Assembly (NCBI GenBank): GCA_021731025.1
Contig: JAKFYD010000004.1
Span: forward strand, 60,114-124,113
Length of the DNA stretch: 64,000 nucleotides
Origin: Pseudobdellovibrionaceae bacterium
Lineage (GTDB): Bacteria; Bdellovibrionota; Bdellovibrionia; Bdellovibrionales; Bdellovibrionaceae
Direction: 5' to 3'
This document shows positions 53,916 through 62,520 of this stretch, one piece after another. A program made the position numbers and the translations under genes. The notes under the pieces are model-generated. The model was not told the DNA's origin. It made no database searches and was given only the letters and a program-made list of their open reading frames with translations. The number at the start of each line of letters is the position of its first letter. Within the stretch, counting starts at the first letter, position 1.

Positions 53916-54652
53916 GGAGCCACTGAGCAGGTGGCTGCGCCTGGTAAATATTTAATCTTTGGTTTCGCCAAATCCCTCAGTACAACCGGTAAAAAAACAT
54001 AGACTTGGCTAGTTGGTGAAAGCTGAGAGTCTTTTAAAACGGCTGCACAGTTGGGTGGGCTGATCTTCACGTCTTCTGGAATTTTATAGTCAAGATAGAC
54101 CCGCTTCCAACAAAGACCTTTCTTATCCTGAGCTATATTGCAAAAGATTTTGAGGTGATGATAGTAAGTCAGAGAAGTTTTTTGCACTTTGGTGACCAGA
54201 TCAAATTTTTTCCCGTTATTGCGATGAGCATTCCAAAGATTTTCTCCGGTCATTGAATCGAAAACTTCAAATCGCTCGCGATCACTGAAATCATCAGCAG
54301 CTCTGACAAAGATATATCTTTGGTAAGTGCCCCAAAAATAAGTGGCTTTGTTATTCAGAAAAATTTGTCGACCCTGATAGGTCTCGGAACAAATCTCATC
54401 ATTAGTGACTGAGCGATCCTTCGGACGGATCGAAATTTTTGAACCAGTCAAGCCAGGATCAATAACTTCAACGACGGCATGTTGGGAATAGACATAGCAA
54501 TTTTGTTTAACGTTTTCATTATAAGCAAACTGACTTTCCGCAAGACTGACTGCTTTTTTAAAGCGAGCTCGTTCAAAATTTTCAGTGACCTTTGCGGTCG
54601 CCGTAATCGAAGAAAGTAAAATGATAGCAGTAAAAAAGGCTTTGTTTTTCAT
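53912..54652 (-). CDS. Exported protein of unknown function
   Basis: 246 residues. Signal peptide MKNKAFFTAIILLSSITATA. Mature part mixed alpha/beta, several cysteines (QNCYVY, DEICSE, IFCNIA, GLCWKR, PNCAAV, ATCSVA) in number suited to three disulfides. No family recognised. Divergent from the three-gene operon at 54827. Confidence 0.65.
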   Translation of the reverse strand: MKNKAFFTAIILLSSITATAKVTENFERARFKKAVSLAESQFAYNENVKQNCYVYSQHAVVEVIDPGLTGSKISIRPKDRSVTNDEICSETYQGRQIFLNNKATYFWGTYQRYIFVRAADDFSDRERFEVFDSMTGENLWNAHRNNGKKFDLVTKVQKTSLTYYHHLKIFCNIAQDKKGLCWKRVYLDYKIPEDVKISPPNCAAVLKDSQLSPTSQVYVFLPVVLRDLAKPKIKYLPGAATCSVAP

Positions 54653-54724
54653 ACTCGACTTTAATCGTCTTTTCCGGGCAAAGACTTAACGATCATTTTC
54701 AATTTGAGACAAAAATGGCGACCC

Positions 54725-54739
54725 GTCTAAGTCTTAGAC
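54725..54739. promoter_or_regulatory. Inverted repeat GTCTA-N5-TAGAC, possible operator, copy 1
   Basis: GTCTA AGTCT TAGAC lies 87 bases before the ATG of the exported-protein operon and 72 bases before the divergent gene. The 18-base block from 54724 matches the one at 62043 in its outer bases (CGTCTAA...TAGACAA), differing only in the four central ones. Candidate regulator-binding site. Confidence 0.4.
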
Positions 54740-54826
54740 AACCCTTTTCCTATAGCCTGGTTTAGAGGTCGGTCCTAAACCTGCAAGCTTATGAACTTTT
54801 ATCGTGAAGATTTAAGGAGAGCCCAC

Positions 54827-55606
54827 ATGAAAATCTTGAAGGCCTTAACACTATTTTGCATGATTCATACTGTCGCTGGGCTTTTAGCTTTGCCTTCTGC
54901 CAACGCTGAGACTCAAGAAGAGCTTAAAAAGAAGGCCGATCGGGAAAGCGAAAAAAAGATCGCTCTTATTGTAAACACCATTCTGACATCTGTAACCAAA
55001 TCTGGCTGTGAAATTAAAAATGTTGAATATGATATGAATAGCAAAAATTTGTTTGGCATCACAAGCATGGACTTTGGTTGCCAACTGCTTTTTGATTCGC
55101 ATCTGAGATACAATTTAAATACCGGCGAAGTTGAAAAATTTGTGGATAACGTAACTAAGGATAAAAAAAGTAAAGACTCAGATAAAGAAAAGTTTTTATC
55201 TCATCTGATTTTAAGAACTAAGGGTCTTTTGGTCGATATGAAAATTGTGAAATCCGCAGATAAGGGCCAATTTTCTTTGCACTTTTTTGGCGGCATTGAT
55301 CGTGCGGCTCAGAAGCTCGTCGGAGTGCCCTTAACAGCGATTTTTTCCAATAGACTCAATAGAAGTTTGATCACCTTAAATTTAGTTTCCATCGACATTA
55401 ACACGAAAGAAGATCCTACAAATCCCAATGTTTTGCACATCGATGGGAACTGTGAATCCACTCAAGCCATTTATAATTTCTTAACCGGAAAGCCGGAAAT
55501 GAAGGCATCACCTTGTTATGTTAAAGGGACTTATGATTTTGAATTGGGTCCAAAGTTAAAAGCCGGCTATAACGAACTACCGGCACCTCAGCAGGCTTTG
55601 CCCTAA
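54827..55606 (+). CDS. Exported protein of unknown function (operon gene 1)
   Basis: 259 residues from ATG 54827 with AAGGAGA upstream. Signal peptide ends PSANA/ET. The mature part starts with a charged helix (EELKKKADRESEKKIALIV), then alternating strands, with paired cysteines (GCEIKN, FGCQLL, NCESTQ, SPCYVK). First of three coupled genes for exported proteins that may form one complex. Confidence 0.68.
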   Translation: MKILKALTLFCMIHTVAGLLALPSANAETQEELKKKADRESEKKIALIVNTILTSVTKSGCEIKNVEYDMNSKNLFGITSMDFGCQLLFDSHLRYNLNTGEVEKFVDNVTKDKKSKDSDKEKFLSHLILRTKGLLVDMKIVKSADKGQFSLHFFGGIDRAAQKLVGVPLTAIFSNRLNRSLITLNLVSIDINTKEDPTNPNVLHIDGNCESTQAIYNFLTGKPEMKASPCYVKGTYDFELGPKLKAGYNELPAPQQALP

Positions 55607-56454
55607 TGAAAAAGTTGCTATCGGCTCTTCTCATTATTTTTGTGAGTCAGTTGAGTTCTGCGGAAAAGTCTGCGGGTTCAAATTTGGCACACACAGATCC
55701 CAAGCTTTTGGATTTCCCTGCGGTCATGCCAACACAAACCGACGAAGAGACGTGGTATCATCGAATTTTTCAGAGTGTCGTTTTAGATATCGATAATACC
55801 TTGCAAGAAACTGGAATTAAAGTTGAAGCCTGTTCTTATCAAGATAAGCACACAAAAATTACAAAAAGTTATAAGGCCTTATCAGGCTGTTTGTTGGATC
55901 AAGTTTTTTCGCTGGATTTCGAAGGCCAGCTTGATCCTTTGTTTTTCTGGGTTACAGATAAAAATAATAAGTTGGTTCCGGTCCGCTTGGATTGGAATCG
56001 GAATGAAGAAGGCTGGCGAGGAATTTTGAAAGAGGTTTTCGCCTTACAGATCGAAGGCCTTTCTCGTTGGTGGATGAAGTTAAGTATGAAACAAGACGAA
56101 ACTCAAATTAAGGCGCCTTCATTCAAACATAATTTCTTAGGGCAGCTGAAAATGAGTCTTCCCCCCGGTGTTCGCTTAACAGATATTTTTATAGATAAAA
56201 ATGTTTTCACCATGCTCTTGAAATTAGATCAAGCCAGTCAAATTAGCTTTGAAATGAACCCCACCGAGATCAAAAATCATCAGGTGCATTATCAAGGGCA
56301 GATTTTGGTTTCTCGAGAAGCCACGCTAAACGCGGCGGGTGATATTATTACTTTTGATTTTAGAACCAATATCAATCTTCTGAATATTAAGCGGCCTTAT
56401 CAGACTCAAGGAAAGTCCAGTGGCGCACAAATCGGGGAAGGAAACTTAAAGTGA
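55606..56454 (+). CDS. Exported protein of unknown function (operon gene 2)
   Basis: 282 residues. Signal peptide MKKLLSALLIIFVSQLSSA. Start overlaps gene 1 stop (TAATG). Beta-rich middle and C-terminal half (MSLPPGVRLTDIFID, VHYQGQILVSREATL), with two cysteines in the N-terminal part. Not recognised. Confidence 0.68.
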   Translation: MKKLLSALLIIFVSQLSSAEKSAGSNLAHTDPKLLDFPAVMPTQTDEETWYHRIFQSVVLDIDNTLQETGIKVEACSYQDKHTKITKSYKALSGCLLDQVFSLDFEGQLDPLFFWVTDKNNKLVPVRLDWNRNEEGWRGILKEVFALQIEGLSRWWMKLSMKQDETQIKAPSFKHNFLGQLKMSLPPGVRLTDIFIDKNVFTMLLKLDQASQISFEMNPTEIKNHQVHYQGQILVSREATLNAAGDIITFDFRTNINLLNIKRPYQTQGKSSGAQIGEGNLK

Positions 56455-57188
56455 AAGCTAAGTTATTCTGTTTTGTAGCTGCTTTATTTTTTTCATGGGG
56501 AGCAAGGGCCCTCGATTACGGCTGTCAGTTAAAGCCGAATCAATTGAACGAAGTCGGCACCCGATTCGTAAAGATGGCAGCAAGTAAAAACCAATCATTG
56601 CCGAATTCGATCACGATCACCTCGAATTTTTATGGAGAATGGCATCCAACAAAAGAAGCCGCGAAAAATAAAATGCGTGGAACCGTCGAAGGATTTTACC
56701 GACCAGAAATTGATGACTATTATTCCATTACTCCCCTCCCATTTTTTGGTGTCGCCATCAACCGAGATCGCAATGTGATTTATATCTGCGCTCATATTGA
56801 TCAAGATCCTAAGAAGACACATTTCACGGCTTACATGATGCGTGGTTTTGACATGGATCCTACCAACTTTGGAAATTTTGTAGGGGATCTGCTTTCAGGG
56901 CCAAGTCTAACGGTTAAACCATTGCCAGCCTCATTGATAGGTATTAGCGAAATTCGCAAAAAGTTTTTATTTTGGCTGCATTGGTTTCCCTTTTTCAATG
57001 AGGGAATCGAAGCCACAGACAGTCTTCAGCGCTTCATTGTGAGCAAGATTGGTGACTTCACCGGCATAGGTGTTGAGCGTATCACTTTAACAAAAGAATT
57101 CATTGAGATTGCCAGTGGAATTAATTTAAATGATCCAACTGACGCAAGAATGATCCGCAAAATTCAAATCGGCAGCGCAGAAGATTAA
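56451..57188 (+). CDS. Exported protein of unknown function (operon gene 3)
   Basis: 245 residues. GTG start in a GTGA overlap with gene 2. Signal peptide ending in ARA/LDYG. Mature region includes SITITSNFYGEW, VGDLLSGPSLTVK and a hydrophobic FLFWLHWFPFF. Not recognised. The tight coupling of three signal-peptide-bearing genes argues for a joint function in the envelope. Confidence 0.68.
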   Translation: MKAKLFCFVAALFFSWGARALDYGCQLKPNQLNEVGTRFVKMAASKNQSLPNSITITSNFYGEWHPTKEAAKNKMRGTVEGFYRPEIDDYYSITPLPFFGVAINRDRNVIYICAHIDQDPKKTHFTAYMMRGFDMDPTNFGNFVGDLLSGPSLTVKPLPASLIGISEIRKKFLFWLHWFPFFNEGIEATDSLQRFIVSKIGDFTGIGVERITLTKEFIEIASGINLNDPTDARMIRKIQIGSAED

Positions 57189-57209
57189 ATTGGTGCAGAC
57201 CGCCCTAGA

Positions 57210-57410
57210 GTGGTCGAACAACCAGGGCTTGTTATTCAGAGAGAATATAAAGTGACTTGGAAAAGGCAAACCCTTGATAAGACGTTGCTGGCACAACTAA
57301 AATCGCAGGGTCTGAGTGGAAAAAAGATTAGTGAACTCTTAGGTGTTCCTAGAACGACTGTAGTAACGGCCCTCAGTATTATGAAAATAGGCCCAAACAC
57401 TAAGAAGTAG
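57210..57410 (+). CDS. Small helix-turn-helix protein, orphan
   Basis: 66 residues from GTG; a shorter start, GTG 57252, is also possible. The HTH reads LKSQGLSGKKISELLGVPRTTVVTAL, like the C-terminal domains of resolvases/invertases and small regulators. No ribosome site of quality. It marks the left end of the accessory segment. Confidence 0.45.
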   Translation: MVEQPGLVIQREYKVTWKRQTLDKTLLAQLKSQGLSGKKISELLGVPRTTVVTALSIMKIGPNTKK

Positions 57411-57428
57411 CTTAGTAGAGGAATTTAT

Positions 57429-57620
57429 ATGGAGAAAATCATTGATGCAGCAATAGGCGCCATCGAAGTAATAGTACTCTCTGGAATCATCGGTTTTGTT
57501 GGTGTGAAAGGGGTTCACGCACTTCATAATCAGCTTCAAAAAGAGACCATCGAGGCTTTAAAACGCCCTACACCCTCATTGTCACGTTTCACCAGACAAC
57601 TCACTGACCCTGTTCGGTAG
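57429..57620 (+). CDS. Small membrane protein, function unknown
   Basis: 63 residues with GAGGA seven bases before the ATG. Hydrophobic helix VIVLSGIIGFVGVKGV near the N-terminus, then a basic tail. Two features, size and position after an HTH gene, fit a phage- or island-type gene, but nothing specific is recognised. Confidence 0.45.
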   Translation: MEKIIDAAIGAIEVIVLSGIIGFVGVKGVHALHNQLQKETIEALKRPTPSLSRFTRQLTDPVR

Positions 57621-57650
57621 TGGCGAGGTCCAATGTGGTTTTTTTGAGTT

Positions 57651-57670
57651 TTAAAATGTATGCATTTTAA
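57651..57670. repeat. AT-rich inverted repeat
   Basis: TTAAAATG, TATG, CATTTTAA forms an 8-bp perfect stem with a 4-base loop, in the 200-base gap between the small membrane gene and the exported protein at 57827. Could be an operator or a weak terminator; no T-run follows. Nothing else is evident in that gap. Confidence 0.4.
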
Positions 57671-57826
57671 TTCAATTCAAAAGAGCACTATCCTTACCTA
57701 GCTTTATAGACCGCAAGGGCTTAAGAACGATTACCTTTTATACCGCTACACCTTTGTCTAAAAATAAGAGGTTTTCATAGCGATTGATTATGGTTTGAGC
57801 CAAACTAATAGTTAAGAGGAATTTCT

Positions 57827-58984
57827 ATGAGAAGAACTGTAATCTTATTCGTTTTATTGATTTCTGCAGCTCAAAACATTTACGCTGCTCCAATTTGCCA
57901 GAAAGAAATGAATGAGGCACTAAAAAAGCAGGGCGTAAGCTCATCAATTGCAAAAAGCCAGGAAGTCAGCTCCGAGGAGTATAAACAAAAAAGACTTAAA
58001 CTTTTTGAAGAATTTAAAATATTGGCAAGTCATGCAAATAGCAATGGACTCCCAACAGAAGGAAAAAAATTAGCAATTGAGTTAGCATTTCGCGAATCTT
58101 TAGGTGAAAGATATGTAACGAAGGCTGAATATGAGCAGTTAAAGAAGTTAGGTTATTACAATAGTTCTTCAGAGAATCCTGCCGCAAATGACCAAAAAAC
58201 GCTCTCATTCAAAGAAAAAATTGGTAAGTTTTTTAGTAATGTGGTCACACTTGCTAAAAATGTTTATAACTCAGCGAAAGGGGCAGTCACAGGTAAATAC
58301 TCACCGCCTCCTGAAACTCAAAAATTGGCTAATGACCTAAAAGAGTTTAGAAAAAAATTCGGAATTCATGAAGGTGATGGATTTGATCTACTAATTAATG
58401 GTAATCGAAGTTTCGACACTATAGTTTCGGGTGAGAATGAAGCTTTCCGTGCCTTTTTAGGAGATAATCAAGTACAAGCCTATGAGATTCGCAAAGATGG
58501 CGATCATCCCATTTTGGTTGAATACGAAAACAATTCTTGTGCAATAAAAAAAGTTGTTTTTATTGATAAACAAAAGGGAAGTGACTGGTCGTCAATATCT
58601 TATAGTTATTATACTAAAAATTATTGCCATGATTTATCAAAATTGGATTCGATTAAGAATCAATTGACCGATGAAGATCCAAACGAGTTTAAATTTCGAT
58701 GCGATGAACAAGGAGCAAACTCTACACAAGGTTGTTACTGTGCAGCCAGTGGTATTTACATTAATCCATGGTTTGATGCCTGTGGTGGGGCACGAAAGAA
58801 GGTTGCTGCAACTCCAAAGTCTACCTTTAAAGAGTTCGCACAAGCTAGAGACGCTTTACCTGGGGTGTTCTATACTCGCTCTATTTATGACGAATCAGTT
58901 GTGAGATGTCGAACCGTTTCGTCTCTTGAATCTGCAGCTGATCGAAGTTCATCAGCTGCCAGTTCTCCAAACTCTGTTAGATAA
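57827..58984 (+). CDS. Exported protein of unknown function
   Basis: 385 residues. Signal peptide MRRTVILFVLLISAAQNIYA. Helical N-terminal third, then mixed alpha/beta, a Cys-rich stretch (FRCDEQGANSTQGCYCAASG) and a Ser-rich C-terminus. AAGAGGA lies before the ATG. It may be distantly akin to the exported protein at 62521, which shares the plan (signal, Cys near start, helices, Ser-rich end), but I could not show homology. Confidence 0.62.
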   Translation: MRRTVILFVLLISAAQNIYAAPICQKEMNEALKKQGVSSSIAKSQEVSSEEYKQKRLKLFEEFKILASHANSNGLPTEGKKLAIELAFRESLGERYVTKAEYEQLKKLGYYNSSSENPAANDQKTLSFKEKIGKFFSNVVTLAKNVYNSAKGAVTGKYSPPPETQKLANDLKEFRKKFGIHEGDGFDLLINGNRSFDTIVSGENEAFRAFLGDNQVQAYEIRKDGDHPILVEYENNSCAIKKVVFIDKQKGSDWSSISYSYYTKNYCHDLSKLDSIKNQLTDEDPNEFKFRCDEQGANSTQGCYCAASGIYINPWFDACGGARKKVAATPKSTFKEFAQARDALPGVFYTRSIYDESVVRCRTVSSLESAADRSSSAASSPNSVR

Positions 58985-59016
58985 TTCACTCCAATAACAC
59001 TTCTTTCTGCCCTATT

Positions 59017-59042
59017 TGAACTGGCCCCAGTTTAGTGGACAC
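59017..59042 (+). repeat. IS3-family terminal inverted repeat, left
   Basis: 26 bases, starts TGAACTGGCCCC and ends TGGACAC; 21 of 26 match the right repeat. Confidence 0.88.
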
Positions 59043-59046
59043 TTTT

Positions 59047-59922
59047 TTATGCGGCGGTTATTTGTTTGGATTCATATTGTTCTGGTGTCATGTAGTCAAG
59101 TGAGGAGTGCAACCTTTGTTGGTTGTACCACACTTCAATAAATTCAAATATTTTTTGTTTTGCCTCCTGTCGGGTTTTAAATTTTTCTCGGTTTACTAAT
59201 TCAACTTTTAACGTTCTAAAAAAACTTTCCACAAACGCATTGTCATAACAGTTTCCCTTGCGAGACATGCTGCGTATGATTTTATATTTACTCAACTTAT
59301 CAAGGTAATCTTCGGCCGCATACTGACTGCCTCGATCTGTGTGCGCAACTAAATCTTCTGCTACAGCTAATCCCTGTCGCTTTAAACCCATATCTAGTGC
59401 GTTAATCACAAGCTCACACGGCATCGATTCACTCATTGAATGGCCAACCACTTTTCTTGTAAATAAATCAATCACGATGGCTAAATAAAGCCAGCCCTCT
59501 TCTGTCGCCACGTAAGTAATATCACCACCCCAGTACTGATTCGGTTTTGTCACTTGATCACTTGCAACTTCGGTTTTAAAAACCCTTTCTGCAACCGGTA
59601 ACTCATGATCCGATGTTGTTGTTTGTGGCTTAAATTTTTTCTTACCTATACCTTGGATACTATTTTCTTTCATAATCCGAGCAACACGGTTTTTACCAAT
59701 CACTTCACCTTCATTATTTAATGATTTAGCTATGCGACGACGTCCGTAAGTTTTACGGCTCATCTCCCAATGCTTTTTAATCTTTTGCCACAGACGTTCA
59801 TCTTCAGTCTTACGCTTTGACAGTGGTCTTTTTAACCACGCATAAAACCCACTCGTACTTACGCTAAGCACTTTGCACAAATGACAAACGTCAAATAACT
59901 CAAACGCTAATTCTTCGACCAT
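59047..59922 (-). CDS. IS3-family transposase OrfB (DDE catalytic subunit)
   Basis: 291 residues. HTH_21-like start, then the rve integrase core with the DDE residues in WGGDITYV, HTDRGSQY and NAFVESFFRTLK; the C-terminal YNQQRLHSSLDYMTPEQY is typical. It starts 9 bases after the orfA stop in another frame, so a programmed frameshift could make the fusion OrfAB. No disruption seen. Confidence 0.95.
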   Translation of the reverse strand: MVEELAFELFDVCHLCKVLSVSTSGFYAWLKRPLSKRKTEDERLWQKIKKHWEMSRKTYGRRRIAKSLNNEGEVIGKNRVARIMKENSIQGIGKKKFKPQTTTSDHELPVAERVFKTEVASDQVTKPNQYWGGDITYVATEEGWLYLAIVIDLFTRKVVGHSMSESMPCELVINALDMGLKRQGLAVAEDLVAHTDRGSQYAAEDYLDKLSKYKIIRSMSRKGNCYDNAFVESFFRTLKVELVNREKFKTRQEAKQKIFEFIEVWYNQQRLHSSLDYMTPEQYESKQITAA

Positions 59923-59930
59923 CTTAAATT

Positions 59931-60221
59931 TTACTTCAGATGGTCCTGCGAGAAAAAAGCGGCAGCCCTTTTTAAAATGTAATTTGTTTTCTTAAGCTCT
60001 TCGTTCTCTCTACGAAGTCGCTTGATTTCTTCGGCGTCAGTAACACTATCAGTCACCGACTTAGCGGCTGCCTCAACGGAAATCTTGTATTTCTTCTTCC
60101 AATTATGAAGAGCGCTATCAACTATCCCAAGCTGCCTTGCAGCTTCACTGTAGGAACCTAGTTCTCTTGCTAGCTCCAAAGCTTGTATCTTAAATTCAGT
60201 TGTGAACCTTCGTTTTGCCAT
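59931..60221 (-). CDS. IS3-family transposase OrfA (HTH)
   Basis: 96 residues. HTH of transposase_8 type (RRFTTEFKIQALELARELG, SYSEAARQLGI), followed by a leucine-zipper-like helix (EEIKRLRRENEELKKTNYIL). AAGGA lies seven bases before the ATG. Confidence 0.93.
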   Translation of the reverse strand: MAKRRFTTEFKIQALELARELGSYSEAARQLGIVDSALHNWKKKYKISVEAAAKSVTDSVTDAEEIKRLRRENEELKKTNYILKRAAAFFSQDHLK

Positions 60222-60262
60222 GTGATTTTCCTTCTGCCCGTAGGCTTATACCACATAACTTC

Positions 60263-60288
60263 GTGTCCATCAAATCGGGGCCAGATCA
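60263..60288 (-). repeat. IS3-family terminal inverted repeat, right
   Basis: Complement of the left repeat with five differences; its end TCA directly adjoins the truncated recombinase frame. Confidence 0.88.
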
Positions 60289-61559
60289 AAACAGTTTTTA
60301 GCACTTTTTTAGAAAAAGAAACTATCGCTCAAACAGCAAAATGTCTCAATGAAGAAAAAAGGGTTAAGCTTCCTAGGAAAATGAGAAACGGTAGTTCCGT
60401 GAGAGCAGATTTGTTTAGAATCGATAACACTCATGGCATTTTAAAAAATAAAGCCTATATTGGCATCAAAGTTTTCAACACTAAAGATGGTTTCAAGGAG
60501 GCTCAGGGTGCATGGGAAAATATTATTGATCCCATCCAGTTTGATCGCGTTCAAAAAATTCTTAAACAAAACTTCAAAAGAAAGAAACCACCAACGATGT
60601 CGCGATATCCGTATTCGCTTTCAGGAGTCATCTATTGCAAAACTTGTGGGGATCGTCTTTGTGGAAAATCTGCGAATGGAACAGGAGGAAAAATTGCTTA
60701 CTATGAGCATGCTTGGAGCACTAGAGCTCAAAGTGGCTTGTCAAAAAAGGTTTTCAACTGCAATCCAAATCGAATTTTAGCAAAAAAAATCGAACCTGTT
60801 GTTTGGAGCGATGTGAAACAGTTCCTTCAAAGTGCTTCTTACGCGCAAATTATTTTTGACGAAGCTAGTGCTAAATATGCTGGACGAGATACATATCTTA
60901 AAGAAATTGAGAAAGTTAAAGGGAAAGTTGCCAGCTTAAGAAACCAAATAGAAGCCGTCACTGAGAGAATCGCTGAACTTCCTAAGGGAATCGATGCTAA
61001 ATCTTTTTACGACCAAATTTTAAAGCTTCAAGATCATAAAAAAGCCTTTGAAGAACAACTTCAAAAGCTAAACTCCAACAAAGCAAACCAGGAAGACCCC
61101 ATCGACTTTGAGGATTTTATGAAATTTACGATTGATTTAAAGTCTCTCATGAAAAAGTGTAATGATCCCAATGACCATGCCAGTATTATCCGAAAACTCG
61201 TCGAACGAATCGAAGTCACCCCAGAAGGATTCATAATTCATTATTTTGTAGGCCAGACTCATTATTTAAGAGAATTAGGGGGTAATATGAAGGTCAGAGA
61301 AAAGATCCTGACGCCCCTTATAGAAGACCCAAAGCACATTTCCAAATCAAATAAAGGTCTGGTGGATCTCACCAGGCCTTCTTCTAAACCCCTATTAAAA
61401 TATAGATCAGAAAATTCACTTGTCACTAGTTCGAACAGTTTGACAATTGGTGCGGACGGGAGGATTCGAACCTCCGACCACCTGATTCGTAGTCAGGTAC
61501 TCTATCCAGCTGAGCTACGACCGCACACCTCTAGACATGAAGAGTTGGAATATTACTAA
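60289..61559 (+). pseudogene. Large serine recombinase, 5' end missing
   Basis: From the first base after the IS the frame encodes the later parts of a large serine recombinase. The recombinase domain comes first (VFSTFLEKETIAQTAKCLNE to KNKAYIGIKV). Next is a zinc ribbon (YCKTCGDRLCG and later FNC), then the coiled coil (EKVKGKVASLRNQIEAVTERI). The catalytic domain with its serine, normally about 180-190 residues, is absent and not on the other side of the IS, so the insertion came with a deletion or recombination. The frame runs through the antisense strand of the tRNA-Arg gene, which is not a true C-terminus. Any apparent start inside the IS is chance. Confidence 0.85.
61448..61524 (-). 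tRNA. tRNA-Arg (ACG)
   Basis: 77 bases with encoded CCA. Loop CTACGAA gives anticodon ACG. D arm and T arm (GGAGGTTCGAATCCTCC) normal. The acceptor stem GCGGTCG/CGTCCGC has one T-T mismatch. A serine recombinase frame reads through it from the other strand. Confidence 0.95.
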
Positions 61560-61685
61560 AGCGCTAGAAAATCAATAAAAGAGTCCTAAGCTATGGGTTT
61601 TTTACCAAATTTAAGCCCCCCAGCCCTTGATTTGAGAGGTGGCCTATGGCATTTTTGACCCTTCAGCAGTGTTTTAGCGCCTTGC

Positions 61686-61778
61686 GGAGAGGTGGGTGAG
61701 TGGCTGAAACCAAGCGTTTGCTAAACGCTCATAGACTCAAAAGGTCTATCGCGGGTTCAAATCCCGCTCTCTCCGCCA
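61686..61778 (+). tRNA. tRNA-Ser (GCT)
   Basis: 93 bases with the long variable arm of a class II tRNA and encoded CCA. Loop TTGCTAA gives anticodon GCT, reading AGC/AGU. Acceptor GGAGAGG pairs with TCTCTCC. A short inverted repeat (AATTTTGC/GCAAAATT) follows at 61778-61796. Confidence 0.96.
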
Positions 61779-61913
61779 ATTTTGCGCAGCAAAATTCCTC
61801 TATTTTCGATTTTCCATTTTCGGGCGCGCAGAGCGGAATTCTAACAGGAAGACCAACTTGAAAGAAAAAAATCTCCGTTTGCACAAGCATCAAAAAGCGA
61901 GAGCTCAGTTTCA

Positions 61914-62009
61914 TTAAGCTTCTAAAGTTGCTGCGGATCGAGGCTGTTTTCGACTGCTGATATTATCTTCAAGTTCTTTTACAAGACTGTTGTAGGTGTC
62001 TTGCCCCAT
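61914..62009 (-). CDS. Possible 31-residue ORF
   Basis: ATG at 62009 with GAGG eight bases upstream. The product begins MGQDTYNSLVKELEDNI, charged and helical, without a membrane segment. Short ORFs are often chance, so this is only a candidate; it lies in an otherwise gene-free stretch. Confidence 0.35.
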   Translation of the reverse strand: MGQDTYNSLVKELEDNISSRKQPRSAATLEA

Positions 62010-62043
62010 TTTTTTAACCTCAAATTGAAATAAGTCAACGGTC

Positions 62044-62058
62044 GTCTAAACAGTAGAC
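62044..62058. promoter_or_regulatory. Inverted repeat GTCTA-N5-TAGAC, possible operator, copy 2
   Basis: GTCTA AACAG TAGAC, in the same 18-base outer context as the copy at 54725. It stands 91 bases before the YjdM-like gene and 35 bases before the divergent 31-residue ORF. Confidence 0.4.
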
Positions 62059-62148
62059 AATCTACATGCGTTTAATCGAATAGTTTTAATCTTACCTATA
62101 AAAAGAATATGCAATTTAATGACCTACTTGGTATGAGTTTATCTTACT

Positions 62149-62511
62149 ATGACTCAGCCAACAAACTGTCCCCAATGTAATTCAGAAAATATCTATCCTG
62201 ATGGAAACCTTTGGATCTGTCCCGAATGCTTTCACGAGTGGAGCACTCTTGTTCAAGGTGAAGCTTCTTCCGAAGAGGCTCCATCTCAGGAAGATGGTAT
62301 TCGTGATGCCAATGGAAATCTTTTGAATGATGGGGATTCTGTTACTGTCATCAAAGAATTAAAAATTAAAGGCGCATCGTCAGTGGTTAAGGTTGGAACA
62401 AAAGTTAAAAATATTAAACTTGTTGATGGTGGTGATGGTCATGATATCGCGTGCAAGATCGAAGGCATTGGCGCAATCAATTTGAAATCGATCTTCGTTA
62501 AAAAAGCTTAG
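62149..62511 (+). CDS. YjdM/PhnA-like zinc-ribbon protein
   Basis: 120 residues. N-terminal zinc ribbon with CPQC and CPEC pairs, then the SH3-like C-terminal domain (RDANGNLLNDGDSVTVIKEL, LVDGGDGHDIACKIEGIGAI). YjdM (formerly PhnA) has no settled function; it is not part of phosphonate uptake despite the old name. No clear ribosome site. Converges with the exported protein at 62521. Confidence 0.88.
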   Translation: MTQPTNCPQCNSENIYPDGNLWICPECFHEWSTLVQGEASSEEAPSQEDGIRDANGNLLNDGDSVTVIKELKIKGASSVVKVGTKVKNIKLVDGGDGHDIACKIEGIGAINLKSIFVKKA

Positions 62512-62520
62512 TGAAAAAAA

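Larger units (their letters stand above)
59017..60288 (-). mobile_element. IS3-family insertion sequence, apparently intact
   Basis: 1272 bases. The terminal inverted repeats are 26 bases with 21 matches: left from TGAACTGGCCCC, right (complement) from TGATCTGGCCCC, with shared TGGACAC inner ends. It begins TG and ends CA as in IS3 elements. Two overlapping-type genes, orfA and orfB, are on the minus strand. Flanks (ATT before, AAA after) show no target duplication. Confidence 0.93.

Noticed and set aside
60183..60288. Apparent start of the recombinase inside the IS element
   Set aside because: The frame merely continues by chance through the IS3 end on the opposite strand; the recombinase sequence begins at 60289.
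59014..60291. Target-site duplication around the IS
   Set aside because: ATT on the left and AAA on the right do not match; no duplication can be claimed.
61729..61914. Minus-strand ORF of 61 residues ending in AERAGFEPAIDLLSL
   Set aside because: This is the antisense translation of the tRNA-Ser gene, a common false prediction.
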